From contig NZ_CP058649.1 of the NCBI RefSeq assembly GCF_018141445.1, positions 4,855,001 to 4,919,000 on the forward strand: a stretch of 64,000 bases of DNA, written 5' to 3'. Source of the DNA: Vallitalea pronyensis (GTDB lineage Bacteria; Bacillota; Clostridia; Lachnospirales; Vallitaleaceae). Shown here piece by piece: positions 1 through 7,311 of this stretch. Both the position numbers and the translations under genes were made by a program. Positions within the stretch are counted from its first letter, which is position 1. Each line of letters starts with the position of its first letter. Under the pieces are notes generated by a model. That model was given only the letters and a program-made list of their open reading frames with translations. It was not told the origin of the DNA and ran no database searches.

Positions 1-157
1 AAGATTTATTATTTCTATAACAAGAACAGTATATCACAAAATTTAATCTTTTACCTCATCCATTCATAATATGAAACATTGCAACTCAAAAAACCCAACA
101 TTACACTTATTATTTCATACCTAATCCAAAGTATTACCTCGTCCCCTCCCTTATCTA

Positions 158-355
158 GTAGGTAGATGGGTAGCGTCAATTTGTGATGTTTAAATAATAC
201 CTAGAAATTCTTAGCTCACGAAAAGCTTAATGCCGTAAAAAAACTTAAGTGTCTGAACGTTAGTGAGTTTTAAGTTTTAGGCATTCAGCTTTTCGTGGGC
301 TTAGTATTTCTCGCATTATTTAACCTGAGCAAATTGACGCTACCCATCTACCTAC
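158..355. mobile_element. MITE-like palindromic element
   Basis: The two ends are a perfect 26-bp inverted repeat (158-183 and 330-355; outermost bases GTAGGTAGATGGGTAGCG). The interior is also an imperfect palindrome: the block around 190-232 reappears inverted around 268-322, including CACGAAAAGCT. The whole 198 bp could fold into one long hairpin, as miniature inverted-repeat transposable elements do. No target-site duplication is obvious and no transposase is present. A structured RNA is the alternative. The rest of 1-427 holds nothing I can assign. Confidence 0.6.
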
Positions 356-427
356 GGTCGTCTTGCATATCATTTGTATTTTATATTTTTCCATAAAATA
401 ACCCTATAACCTAAAGATAAAACAACC

Positions 428-1219
428 CTATGATAATGCCTCACTTACCTTCACTTCAAACACATAATAACTCCTATCAGGATATAAATAAGAATTAAGA
501 TGTTCTTCTCGTATCGTTACATGCCCCTCTATCACATACTCCCGCCTCACATCATGCATAAACACCTCTGCCTGACTAAATATCTCCATATACTGCTTAC
601 AATAATACCCCCTAGACACATAGGTTCCTTCCGTTAAAAGAATAGCTTCATAATCCGTTTCCTCACGATAGGGAAGCGCCATGGTATACCGCTCTTCATC
701 TTGTCGTACCATGACCATACTCTTAAACATATCTAAAATAGTCTTGTCCCATTTCTTCCCTAATGTTTTCATCGTATCATGTATGACTTTTAATGAATAG
801 GTCATTTCATCAACATCTATGACTTTCAGATAACGTCTATCAGCATATGTGTTTTTGACCAATGCAGTGCTATCAATACCTTTGGTTATATAATCAAGCC
901 TTTCCTCTACATCTTTTTCTAACGCTTGTAGACGCTCTATCTTATTCCGTATACTCTGCTTCTTCTCCATCAATAACTTCTGATAATCTTCTTTATGATA
1001 GTCTTTTATTATTTTCTTCAGCTCTTTCATGGGAATATCCATATGCCTTAGAAACAAGATGGTATCCAGACGTTCAATCTCATCAATACCATATAACCGA
1101 TAGCCATTATCATCCATATATGCCGGGCTGAGTACATCTTTTCTTTCATAAAAACGAATAACCGATATGTTAATACCATATATATCCGCTAATTCACCAA
1201 TTGTAATTAATTTCCTCAT
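428..1219 (-). CDS. MerR-family regulator with GyrI-like effector domain
   Basis: This is a DNA-binding activator or repressor of the BltR/BmrR type (263 aa). The N-terminal winged helix-turn-helix reads MRKLITIGELADIYGIN, followed by the typical SVIRFYERKDVLSP segment. A coiled-coil dimerisation helix lies at about residues 75-110 (KKQSIRNKIERLQALEKD). A C-terminal ligand-binding region of about 150 residues resembles the GyrI-like fold. I chose the ATG at 1219 because AGAGG lies six bases upstream; the in-frame ATG at 1246 has no ribosome site. The gene is divergent from the antiporter at 1310 and shares its intergenic region, so it probably controls the antiporter and itself. The inducing ligand is unknown. 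Confidence 0.85.
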   Translation of the reverse strand: MRKLITIGELADIYGINISVIRFYERKDVLSPAYMDDNGYRLYGIDEIERLDTILFLRHMDIPMKELKKIIKDYHKEDYQKLLMEKKQSIRNKIERLQALEKDVEERLDYITKGIDSTALVKNTYADRRYLKVIDVDEMTYSLKVIHDTMKTLGKKWDKTILDMFKSMVMVRQDEERYTMALPYREETDYEAILLTEGTYVSRGYYCKQYMEIFSQAEVFMHDVRREYVIEGHVTIREEHLNSYLYPDRSYYVFEVKVSEALS

Positions 1220-1248
1220 CAACTTACCTCTTTTATTGAAAATCATCC

Positions 1249-1279
1249 TTGACCTTAAACTAGGTTCATAGTTTATAAT
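1249..1279 (+). promoter_or_regulatory. MerR-type promoter and operator
   Basis: TTGACC (1249-1254) and TATAAT (1274-1279) are separated by 19 bp, the over-long spacer typical of MerR-activated promoters. The spacer contains a perfect 7-bp dyad, TAAACTA (1256-1262) and TAGTTTA (1269-1275), with a 6-bp gap. It lies just upstream of the antiporter gene and close to the start of the divergent MerR gene. Confidence 0.8.
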
Positions 1280-1309
1280 ACATTTTATATTATCAAGGAG
1301 GACAAGTCA

Positions 1310-2467
1310 ATGCATACAGATACTCATTTTATTCAAGACTTAGTTATTATTTTATTAGCTACTGGAATTGGTTCATATATATTTAAAAAACTTCGTTTAT
1401 CCATGGTACTGGGTCAAATAATTGGTGGTGTAATTATAGGACCATCTCTATTAGGCATCATTAGTCAGACAGAATTCGTGTCCAATCTATCAGAAATTGG
1501 TGTCATCCTACTTATGTTTATTGCTGGTCTAGAAACGGATTATGAGAAGCTGAAAGACTCTTTTAATCAATCATTTTTGATTGCTATTGGTGGTATTCTC
1601 GTGCCTTTTGTTTTAGGTGCTGGTGCCTTATTCCTTATTAAGCCATCTGTTGTCTTATCAGAAGCCATCTTTTTAGGCATCATACTAACGGCTACCAGCA
1701 TTGGTATAGCGGTCAAGCTATTAAGTGAAACGAAATTGTTACCGACTAAATTAGGTATGTGTACCTTAGGCGCTACAATTATTGACGATATTGCAGGTGT
1801 TATCATACTGACCCTTGCATTAGGAGCATTTGGCAGTCAGCATACCAATGTAAGTGGACTAGTCTTTAAGATTGCTATTTTCTTTATCTTATTGGTTGTT
1901 GCAGGTCATATCTTAATAAAATTTATTTCCAAAAATAGACGTTATCTAAAAGCAATTAAACCTGTATATATGCTTAGAACTGTATTATGTACCACCTTTA
2001 TTTTTGCCATTTACGCCAGCAATCTAGGCATGGCAGCTATCCTTGGGGCGTATTTCATAGGACTTATTATCTCCACTACAAGTCTTAAAAAGAATATAAA
2101 GGGCGAAATATCAAAGTTTGGCAGTAGTTTCTTCATCCCCATATTTTTTACCAATATTGGTATTGGACTGGACTTAGGTGAAGTCACACAGTTTCTTCCT
2201 TTGGCTATTCTTATAACTGTTATTGGTATCGCCAGCAAGATAATTGGTGCAGGGCTGGGAGCCAAATTATCGGGCTTTCGTGCTGGTGAAGCCCTTAAAA
2301 TAGGCGTATGTATGGTACCTCGGGCAGAAGTTACCTTGATTGTGGCCAACCTTGCCTTAAGACTTGACATGATCGGTAAGGATATCTTCACATCTATTAT
2401 CCTATTGGTTATTATGTCGGCTATCTTTTCACCAGTGGCGTTAAAATGTCTTGTAAAACGTAGATAA
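1310..2467 (+). CDS. CPA2-family cation/proton antiporter
   Basis: An integral membrane transporter of 385 aa built almost entirely of hydrophobic segments, about 12 by eye, matching the sodium/hydrogen exchanger domain of KefB/GerN-like proteins. The family exchanges Na+ or K+ for protons. Typical signals are the LGQIIGGVIIGPSLLG segment near residue 33 and the IIDDIAG motif near residue 157, whose paired aspartates are the expected ion-binding site. The C-terminal TrkA-N regulatory domain of KefB/KefC is absent, as in short GerN/NapA-type members. The ribosome site AAGGAGG at 1295 supports this start. Control by the divergent MerR protein is likely. The transported ion cannot be read from the sequence. 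Confidence 0.88.
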   Translation: MHTDTHFIQDLVIILLATGIGSYIFKKLRLSMVLGQIIGGVIIGPSLLGIISQTEFVSNLSEIGVILLMFIAGLETDYEKLKDSFNQSFLIAIGGILVPFVLGAGALFLIKPSVVLSEAIFLGIILTATSIGIAVKLLSETKLLPTKLGMCTLGATIIDDIAGVIILTLALGAFGSQHTNVSGLVFKIAIFFILLVVAGHILIKFISKNRRYLKAIKPVYMLRTVLCTTFIFAIYASNLGMAAILGAYFIGLIISTTSLKKNIKGEISKFGSSFFIPIFFTNIGIGLDLGEVTQFLPLAILITVIGIASKIIGAGLGAKLSGFRAGEALKIGVCMVPRAEVTLIVANLALRLDMIGKDIFTSIILLVIMSAIFSPVALKCLVKRR

Positions 2468-2760
2468 CCATCTGAAACTTATTCAAATACAACTATGGGT
2501 TCCTAATAGTGTATTAGCTACTTCTATCGAACAGCTAATGAATTATACTTTATAGCTAAATATTAACTTGTTGCAAACTAATATAGCTGCTTATTTGAAT
2601 AATAAGCAATTAAGAACCATAATACTGATGCAAAAATAACCAAATGAATATATACAATATTGTTTAATCTTATAATATTAAGCCCTTATCAAAAATTGTT
2701 AATTATTATTTGATATTTTATTGTTTTTTGTTTAATTATTTGTATTTTTAGAAATTAATC

Positions 2761-2789
2761 TTGTATTGCTTCTAATAAAGTTGTATAAT
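2761..2789 (+). promoter_or_regulatory. Probable vegetative promoter for the M15 peptidase gene
   Basis: TTGTAT (2761-2766), a 17-bp spacer and a perfect TATAAT (2784-2789). It would give a leader of about 230 bases before the gene at 3023. The rest of 2468-3022 is very AT-rich. A small stem-loop (GCTTATT/AATAAGC, 2589-2607) is visible but lacks a T-run. Confidence 0.45.
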
Positions 2790-3022
2790 AGCCATAGATG
2801 AAGTAAATAGGTCAAAAAAGTAATATGAAATAGATTTCATAACTTATTTGATTGTTTATTTACAATATTAATAATCTGGCTAACATGACTTAGGGTATTT
2901 TTCCAGAATATATCAATTTATATCGTCCGTTCGATTGTTAAGCATCTCAAAGGAGGTCAGCACACAAGAAAGTTACGTTAATAAATCAATAATAATTTGA
3001 TAAAAAATAGGAGGTTTTACTT

Positions 3023-3889
3023 ATGAAAAAAATGTTAAATACACTTATCATTTTTTGTATGATAAGCGTATCGTGCAACTTATTAATGGTTAATACTGTT
3101 GAAGCTAGCACGAGTTTGACATCAAGTGAAGAAACTCTTCTTAAAAATGCTTTTGGAATTTCTAACACGAAGGATGCTGTAAAAGAATTGCAGATAAGAG
3201 TGGGAGGATGGGTTAAGGATGCAAACTATACTGGATCCCCTATTCGTTTAGTCATTGATGGTATCATGGGTCCTAATACACGGCAGGCTATTAAGAACTT
3301 TCAAAGTGCCTATAACATTAGTGCTACTGGGACCATTAATCAAACCACATTAAATACAATTAACAGTTTAGAATCTAGTGATGATTCAACCTCACATTTT
3401 TCTTGGAATGAATTTAGATGTAAAGGTAGTAGTACCCTTACTTGGAATGTATGGCATGAAATAACCAATATCACATCTGAGAAGGCACTTATCAAAACTA
3501 TCGCTGACAACAGAAATATTAGTTACACTTCTCTTAAGTGGATGTATGCAAGCCAAACAGAAATTAAAGAAAATGTAAGGCGAGTGATGTGGAGGCTAGA
3601 AGCACTACGAAAAAAAATAGGAAGTAAACCTATTAATCTTACATCAGGTTTCAGATATTGGAACTATCATTTTAGAAGTCCTAATGTATATGGTGGTAAT
3701 ACGAGTAATGTAACGCTTAACTCTATGCATTTATATGGTGCTGCTGCCGACATATATGTAAGCGGTTATAGTAATACCTCACTGAAAAATATGGCAAAAA
3801 CTTGTGGTTTTACAGGTGGATATAGTGAGGGTAGTTTTGTACATATCGACATAAGAAGTGATCTAGGAAAAAGTGCATGGTGGCAATAA
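3023..3889 (+). CDS. Secreted peptidoglycan-binding M15 peptidase
   Basis: An exported cell-wall hydrolase of 288 aa. Residues 1-29 form a signal peptide (MKKMLNTLIIFCMISVSCN... cleaved near VEAS). Residues about 45-115 form a PG_binding_1 domain (IDGIMGPNTRQAIKNFQ). Residues about 125-288 form a D-Ala-D-Ala carboxypeptidase/M15-type zinc domain. The zinc ligands are visible in SMHLYGAAADIY (His and Asp) and FVHIDIR (third His), and the family hallmark WNEFRCKGSS precedes the domain. A GGAGG ribosome site precedes the ATG. It stands alone as a single-gene unit. It differs from the two endolysins at 28 and 32 kb, which have two binding repeats and no signal peptide. It probably trims peptide stems in the wall. 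Confidence 0.85.
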   Translation: MKKMLNTLIIFCMISVSCNLLMVNTVEASTSLTSSEETLLKNAFGISNTKDAVKELQIRVGGWVKDANYTGSPIRLVIDGIMGPNTRQAIKNFQSAYNISATGTINQTTLNTINSLESSDDSTSHFSWNEFRCKGSSTLTWNVWHEITNITSEKALIKTIADNRNISYTSLKWMYASQTEIKENVRRVMWRLEALRKKIGSKPINLTSGFRYWNYHFRSPNVYGGNTSNVTLNSMHLYGAAADIYVSGYSNTSLKNMAKTCGFTGGYSEGSFVHIDIRSDLGKSAWWQ

Positions 3890-3960
3890 TTAGGGTATAG
3901 AAAAATGATACTATTTTGTCAAACAAGGGGCAGTCGGGAAATGCAAAGCCCCCTCTAACG

Positions 3961-3993
3961 AAAAAGAGAGCGGAAATTAAATTTCGCTCTCTT
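3961..3993 (-). terminator. Intrinsic terminator for the leftward gene at 4168
   Basis: A stem of AAGAGAGCG (3964-3972) paired with CGCTCTCTT (3985-3993), extended by three A-T pairs past one bulged G. On the minus strand the stem is followed by a run of five T. It lies about 170 bp downstream of the leftward gene's stop. The plus-strand side lacks a T-run, so it serves the minus strand best. Confidence 0.65.
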
Positions 3994-4025
3994 ATCATAT
4001 ATATTTGATCAAATATATATGATAA
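3992..4025. repeat. 34-bp perfect palindrome
   Basis: Positions 3992-4025 equal their own reverse complement, centred on TGATCA at 4006-4011. It abuts the terminator stem to its left. With no loop it can only form a hairpin by opening its centre; a dimeric protein-binding site is the alternative. The rest of 3890-4167 holds nothing else I can assign. Confidence 0.7.
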
Positions 4026-4167
4026 CTAATTAAGGTAAACGAATTTTTCGGTTATAACCCAATCACGATGTTCACCCTAGTCATCTCTGCTAACATGAGA
4101 GGTATTCATAGTATTAACGAGATTCTTATACCATGTGAGAGATATCTGTTTCATACTAACACAACGA

Positions 4168-5571
4168 CTATTTTAGCAGTATATAATCTACTTCCATCAA
4201 ATCAGGCGTTACCAATTGAATCATATATTCCTTATGACTGCTTAAATTATCTTGATGAAGTGATAGAATATATGCTCCTTTTCTTGTGGGTGTACCTAGA
4301 ATGATAATCTGTTGTTCATACTGTAAAATCTGTTCAGGTTGAAAGTTAAATAACAATATATACCTATCCTTGGATGCATCTAGATTTATTTTATCGTGTA
4401 TGCTTAGGCTCTGAAGATATAATATCTGTTCTTCTGGGTTAGTTGGTAAGACAAACAAATTGTGCATGTTTTGACATATTTGATAAGGTACCAAGGTCCC
4501 GTTTTGTTGAATCGTGGTTTTCCATATGGGATCATATATAGGTCTCTTGAAAGCAGTGTTTTGGTACATTATTCCATATTCAATGGGAGTTCCTTGTGCT
4601 TTAACAGAAGCCATATCAAGGCTCTTAGAGGGCATGTTATCTATAGGTGGCCTACAATTCTGATTCGTTATGACAACCTGTTGGTCCATGGGTATGTAAT
4701 AGGATAAGTCTTTTTTTAAATCCATGTTATCTTGTTCTAATTCTTCTATGGTTTTATGAATACTGACATGAATGCATGTTTGACTGACAGTGTTCTTTTT
4801 AATTTCTTCCATCATGTCGTTATAATTTCTGACCTGACCTACAATATAATCTATTTCATAGCCTTTTGGGGTTGCTAATTGGAATAATAAATCCTTTTTA
4901 GAAACGCCTTCATCCAATAGATCATCTTGAATCATGGTTATGACTTGTAAACCCTCTCTTCTGGGTTTTCCAATTAGAGCCACTTGATTGTCATAGTGTT
5001 TGATGGCTTCTACTTGAAAATTGTAGATTAAGAGATTAATATGACTGTGATAATCAACACTTAGTGGAGAGATACCTTGCTGTCCAATAAAATCGAAAAT
5101 ACTGCTACCCCCAAACGGAAAAATAAACATGCGATGATGGGCATCGGTTATTTTATCTGGTAGATATAGCCAATGTCTAAAGTAAAAATCTCGCCAACTA
5201 GAATCGTACATAGGGCGTTTATAGTGATTATCCGAATAAGGTTTGGTGAAGTTAATTGTTTTCCCTTTGTCAAGGACATCCAGTAATGATAGGGTTTTTG
5301 CAGAAAAGTATCTGTCATCGTCTAAACGATATGTGTTTTCATACATTATTTTCTGTTCTTTGGGTAAGATGCTGGTTAAAACACGCTGCAATTCTTCATT
5401 TTCTTTTTTTAACTGTGACGCTATACCGTTATCTTCAATCTCCATCACCTCTCGTGTGGCTTGTTCGTCCGTGCTATTTAGAAATAAAAAGACTGCTAGT
5501 GCTAATATTATGGACATAATGATTACAGGATAACTCAGTTTTTTATATGAAAGAATGATAATTTTTTTAAT
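4168..5571 (-). CDS. Membrane-anchored protein of unknown function with internal duplication
   Basis: I do not recognise the family. The two halves are diverged copies of one unit: KENEELQRVLTSILPKEQ and ALIGKPRREGLQVITMIQDD in the first half match EQDNMDLKKDLSYYIPMDQ and IILGTPTRKGAYILSLHQDN in the second. Each unit ends in LVTPDLMEVDYI or a close variant. The first ATG (5517) has no ribosome site. Eighteen codons upstream, an in-frame ATT at 5571 follows GAGGGGG at good spacing and adds the basic stretch MKKIIILSYKKLSYP ahead of the hydrophobic segment, giving a normal signal anchor (467 aa). I therefore favour an AUU start, with the ATG at 5517 (449 aa) as the alternative. The bulk is predicted to lie outside the membrane. 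Confidence 0.65.
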   Translation of the reverse strand: MKKIIILSYKKLSYPVIIMSIILALAVFLFLNSTDEQATREVMEIEDNGIASQLKKENEELQRVLTSILPKEQKIMYENTYRLDDDRYFSAKTLSLLDVLDKGKTINFTKPYSDNHYKRPMYDSSWRDFYFRHWLYLPDKITDAHHRMFIFPFGGSSIFDFIGQQGISPLSVDYHSHINLLIYNFQVEAIKHYDNQVALIGKPRREGLQVITMIQDDLLDEGVSKKDLLFQLATPKGYEIDYIVGQVRNYNDMMEEIKKNTVSQTCIHVSIHKTIEELEQDNMDLKKDLSYYIPMDQQVVITNQNCRPPIDNMPSKSLDMASVKAQGTPIEYGIMYQNTAFKRPIYDPIWKTTIQQNGTLVPYQICQNMHNLFVLPTNPEEQILYLQSLSIHDKINLDASKDRYILLFNFQPEQILQYEQQIIILGTPTRKGAYILSLHQDNLSSHKEYMIQLVTPDLMEVDYILLK

Positions 5572-5669
5572 GGTATTTCCCCCTCATCATTATCTTTATA
5601 TAAGTATATGTTTTACATGTGGAAGCATGCTTGTATGGCGTAATATAGGTATAAGATTTTTAAAAATGC

Positions 5670-5694
5670 AAAAAGCAGCCTATGCGACTGCTTA
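5670..5694 (-). terminator. Terminator overlapping the stop codon of the gene at 5692
   Basis: AAGCAG (5673-5678) pairs with CTGCTT (5688-5693). On the minus strand the stem is followed by TTTTT. The stem begins inside the stop codon of the leftward gene. Confidence 0.75.
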
Positions 5695-6150
5695 ACTTTG
5701 TGATTGACTATCAAGATATTCAAAAATGTCATGTATCTTTTTAACGGTATTTGTTTTACCCGTTGCTAATTCGTAAGCCTTCTCATCAATGACTAAATAC
5801 CCACTAACATAAAAGGTTACCTCCATATGTTTATGGGTTCTAAAATATAATTGAATGGACCAAAATTTATCTTCTTGGCTGACTAAAAAACTTTTCTTAG
5901 ATGCTATTCTACGGTATTTGTTTTGATTCATCATGTCATAGATTGTATTTATAGCTTCTGGTGACAGCTGAATCTGGACATCGGTATCACCTAAATTGCC
6001 TTGATTCGTTTTAAAGACAACACAAAAACCGCCATTTATTTTCTCTTTTGATGATATTTCGGATATATCTTTCCAAGTTCGCGGTCGATTGACGATGAGA
6101 CTAATAATCACAATTAATCCTAGTAATACTACCGATATATATTTTTTCAT
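5692..6150 (-). CDS. Small membrane-anchored protein of unknown function
   Basis: A 152-residue protein with an N-terminal signal anchor (MKKYISVVLLGLIVIISLIV) and an extracytoplasmic domain of about 125 residues that I cannot place in a family. There is no lipobox cysteine. The ATG at 6150 is preferred because AAGGGGAG sits five bases upstream; a GTG one codon earlier is in frame. It lies between two other leftward genes with long gaps and ends directly in its own terminator, so it is probably monocistronic. Confidence 0.6.
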   Translation of the reverse strand: MKKYISVVLLGLIVIISLIVNRPRTWKDISEISSKEKINGGFCVVFKTNQGNLGDTDVQIQLSPEAINTIYDMMNQNKYRRIASKKSFLVSQEDKFWSIQLYFRTHKHMEVTFYVSGYLVIDEKAYELATGKTNTVKKIHDIFEYLDSQSQS

Positions 6151-6268
6151 CACTACTCCCCTTACCTACTACCTTTTACTTTATTATATTAGGATTTCTC
6201 CCAAGCTGTTCAATCAGCCATTCCCCAATGTTACGAATACGTCCTAATATCTTTCGTGAATCACTATC

Positions 6269-7159
6269 TTATCCCTTCCCATTTTTCCGATAATAAGATG
6301 GGGATGTTGACATGATTTTTTTAAATAGCCTTGAAAAATAGTACGGGTCGTCATAACCCATCTTTTTTGAAACCTGTGCAATAGTCATGTTGGTTAAATC
6401 TAGATACTGACAGGCTCTTTGCATCTTGAGTCGAATAAAGTAATCAATGGGCGTATAGCCTGTTTTATTTTTAAACAAATAAATCAAATGATTCTTGGAC
6501 AGATTCATTTCTTTTGTTAGTTGATGAAGTGTTATGTTATTTTCAACGTTTTCCTTCATATATTCAATGGCCGTTTCAATGTATTCAATCTGCTTATTGG
6601 ATGATGTCATACGTTTTTTATAACGAAAGAATATCTCGCATAAAAAGTGGTTTAACACGGAACAAACATAGATCATTTGGTCCATGCTGTTTCCGTTTTC
6701 CAAAGCACTGTACATGGTATTAAAAAGGTCAATTAATAGACGTTGTTGCTTTTCATTGATGGTGAGGAAGTAGTTTTTGGTCAGCATATGTGTTTCATAA
6801 AAGCTTGATGCATGATAGCCGTCAAAATGCATCCAATAGATATCCCATGCATGTTCATCACTTGTTCCATAGCTATGGGGTATCCCCTTGGGGATGATGC
6901 AACATGTATTGGCTTCAATATGCTCCCTCCTACCATGCATATCAATCCACCCACACCCTTTGGTACATAATATAAGAATGTTTTGCTCACACCCTCCATT
7001 TCTTTCTCGAAAGTGATATTGTGCATTAGGATAAAACCCAATATCCGTTATATACAAGGGCTGTATTAATGGATGCATACGAACCTCATCAATAAATATT
7101 CTTGGTAAAACAACGTGTTTCTGATTATGAAAACCCTCTGGAATACGTATTCTTTTCAT
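6269..7159 (-). CDS. AraC-family regulator with cupin sensor domain
   Basis: A transcription factor of 296 aa. Residues about 30-160 form an AraC-type cupin ligand-binding domain (LYITDIGFYPNAQYHFRER, then the IPKGIPHSYGTSDEHAW segment). Residues about 190-296 form the double helix-turn-helix, with LHQLTKEMNLSKNHLIYLF and IAQVSKKMGYDDPYYFSRLFK as the two recognition units. It is divergent from the DUF5107/TPR gene at 7312, a pairing that suggests it activates that gene in response to a sugar. The start is set by conservation of the GFHNQKHVVLP segment, although no clear ribosome site precedes it: the promoter almost touches the start codon. Confidence 0.88.
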   Translation of the reverse strand: MKRIRIPEGFHNQKHVVLPRIFIDEVRMHPLIQPLYITDIGFYPNAQYHFRERNGGCEQNILILCTKGCGWIDMHGRREHIEANTCCIIPKGIPHSYGTSDEHAWDIYWMHFDGYHASSFYETHMLTKNYFLTINEKQQRLLIDLFNTMYSALENGNSMDQMIYVCSVLNHFLCEIFFRYKKRMTSSNKQIEYIETAIEYMKENVENNITLHQLTKEMNLSKNHLIYLFKNKTGYTPIDYFIRLKMQRACQYLDLTNMTIAQVSKKMGYDDPYYFSRLFKKIMSTSPSYYRKNGKG

Positions 7160-7165
7160 ATACTC

Positions 7166-7195
7166 ATTATAATAAAATGGCTATACGATTGTCAA
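7166..7195 (-). promoter_or_regulatory. Consensus promoter abutting the AraC start codon
   Basis: On the minus strand a perfect TTGACA (7195-7190) and perfect TATAAT (7171-7166) are spaced by 18 bp. Only six bases separate the -10 from the ATG at 7159, so transcription would begin at or next to the start codon and give a leaderless mRNA. Confidence 0.6.
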
Positions 7196-7311
7196 TGACA
7201 TCGTAATATAATCCATCTCTCCCAAAACATATGCTATTGTCTCACACCCCTTGACATTGTAAGCTAGATACATAAGCTAACGCATATACAGTCAAAATAA
7301 AAGGGAGTGAT

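Noticed and set aside
2855..2885. TTTACA upstream of the M15 peptidase gene at 3023 as a target of the local sigma factor
   Set aside because: No CTCTTTT follows at 16 bp. The TTGTAT-17-TATAAT element upstream is a better promoter.
3992..4025. Palindrome as a CRISPR repeat or attachment site
   Set aside because: Only one copy, no spacers, and no integrase or Cas gene nearby.
4068..4304. Plus-strand open frame
   Set aside because: No ribosome site, and it overlaps the 3' end of the duplicated-domain gene on the other strand.
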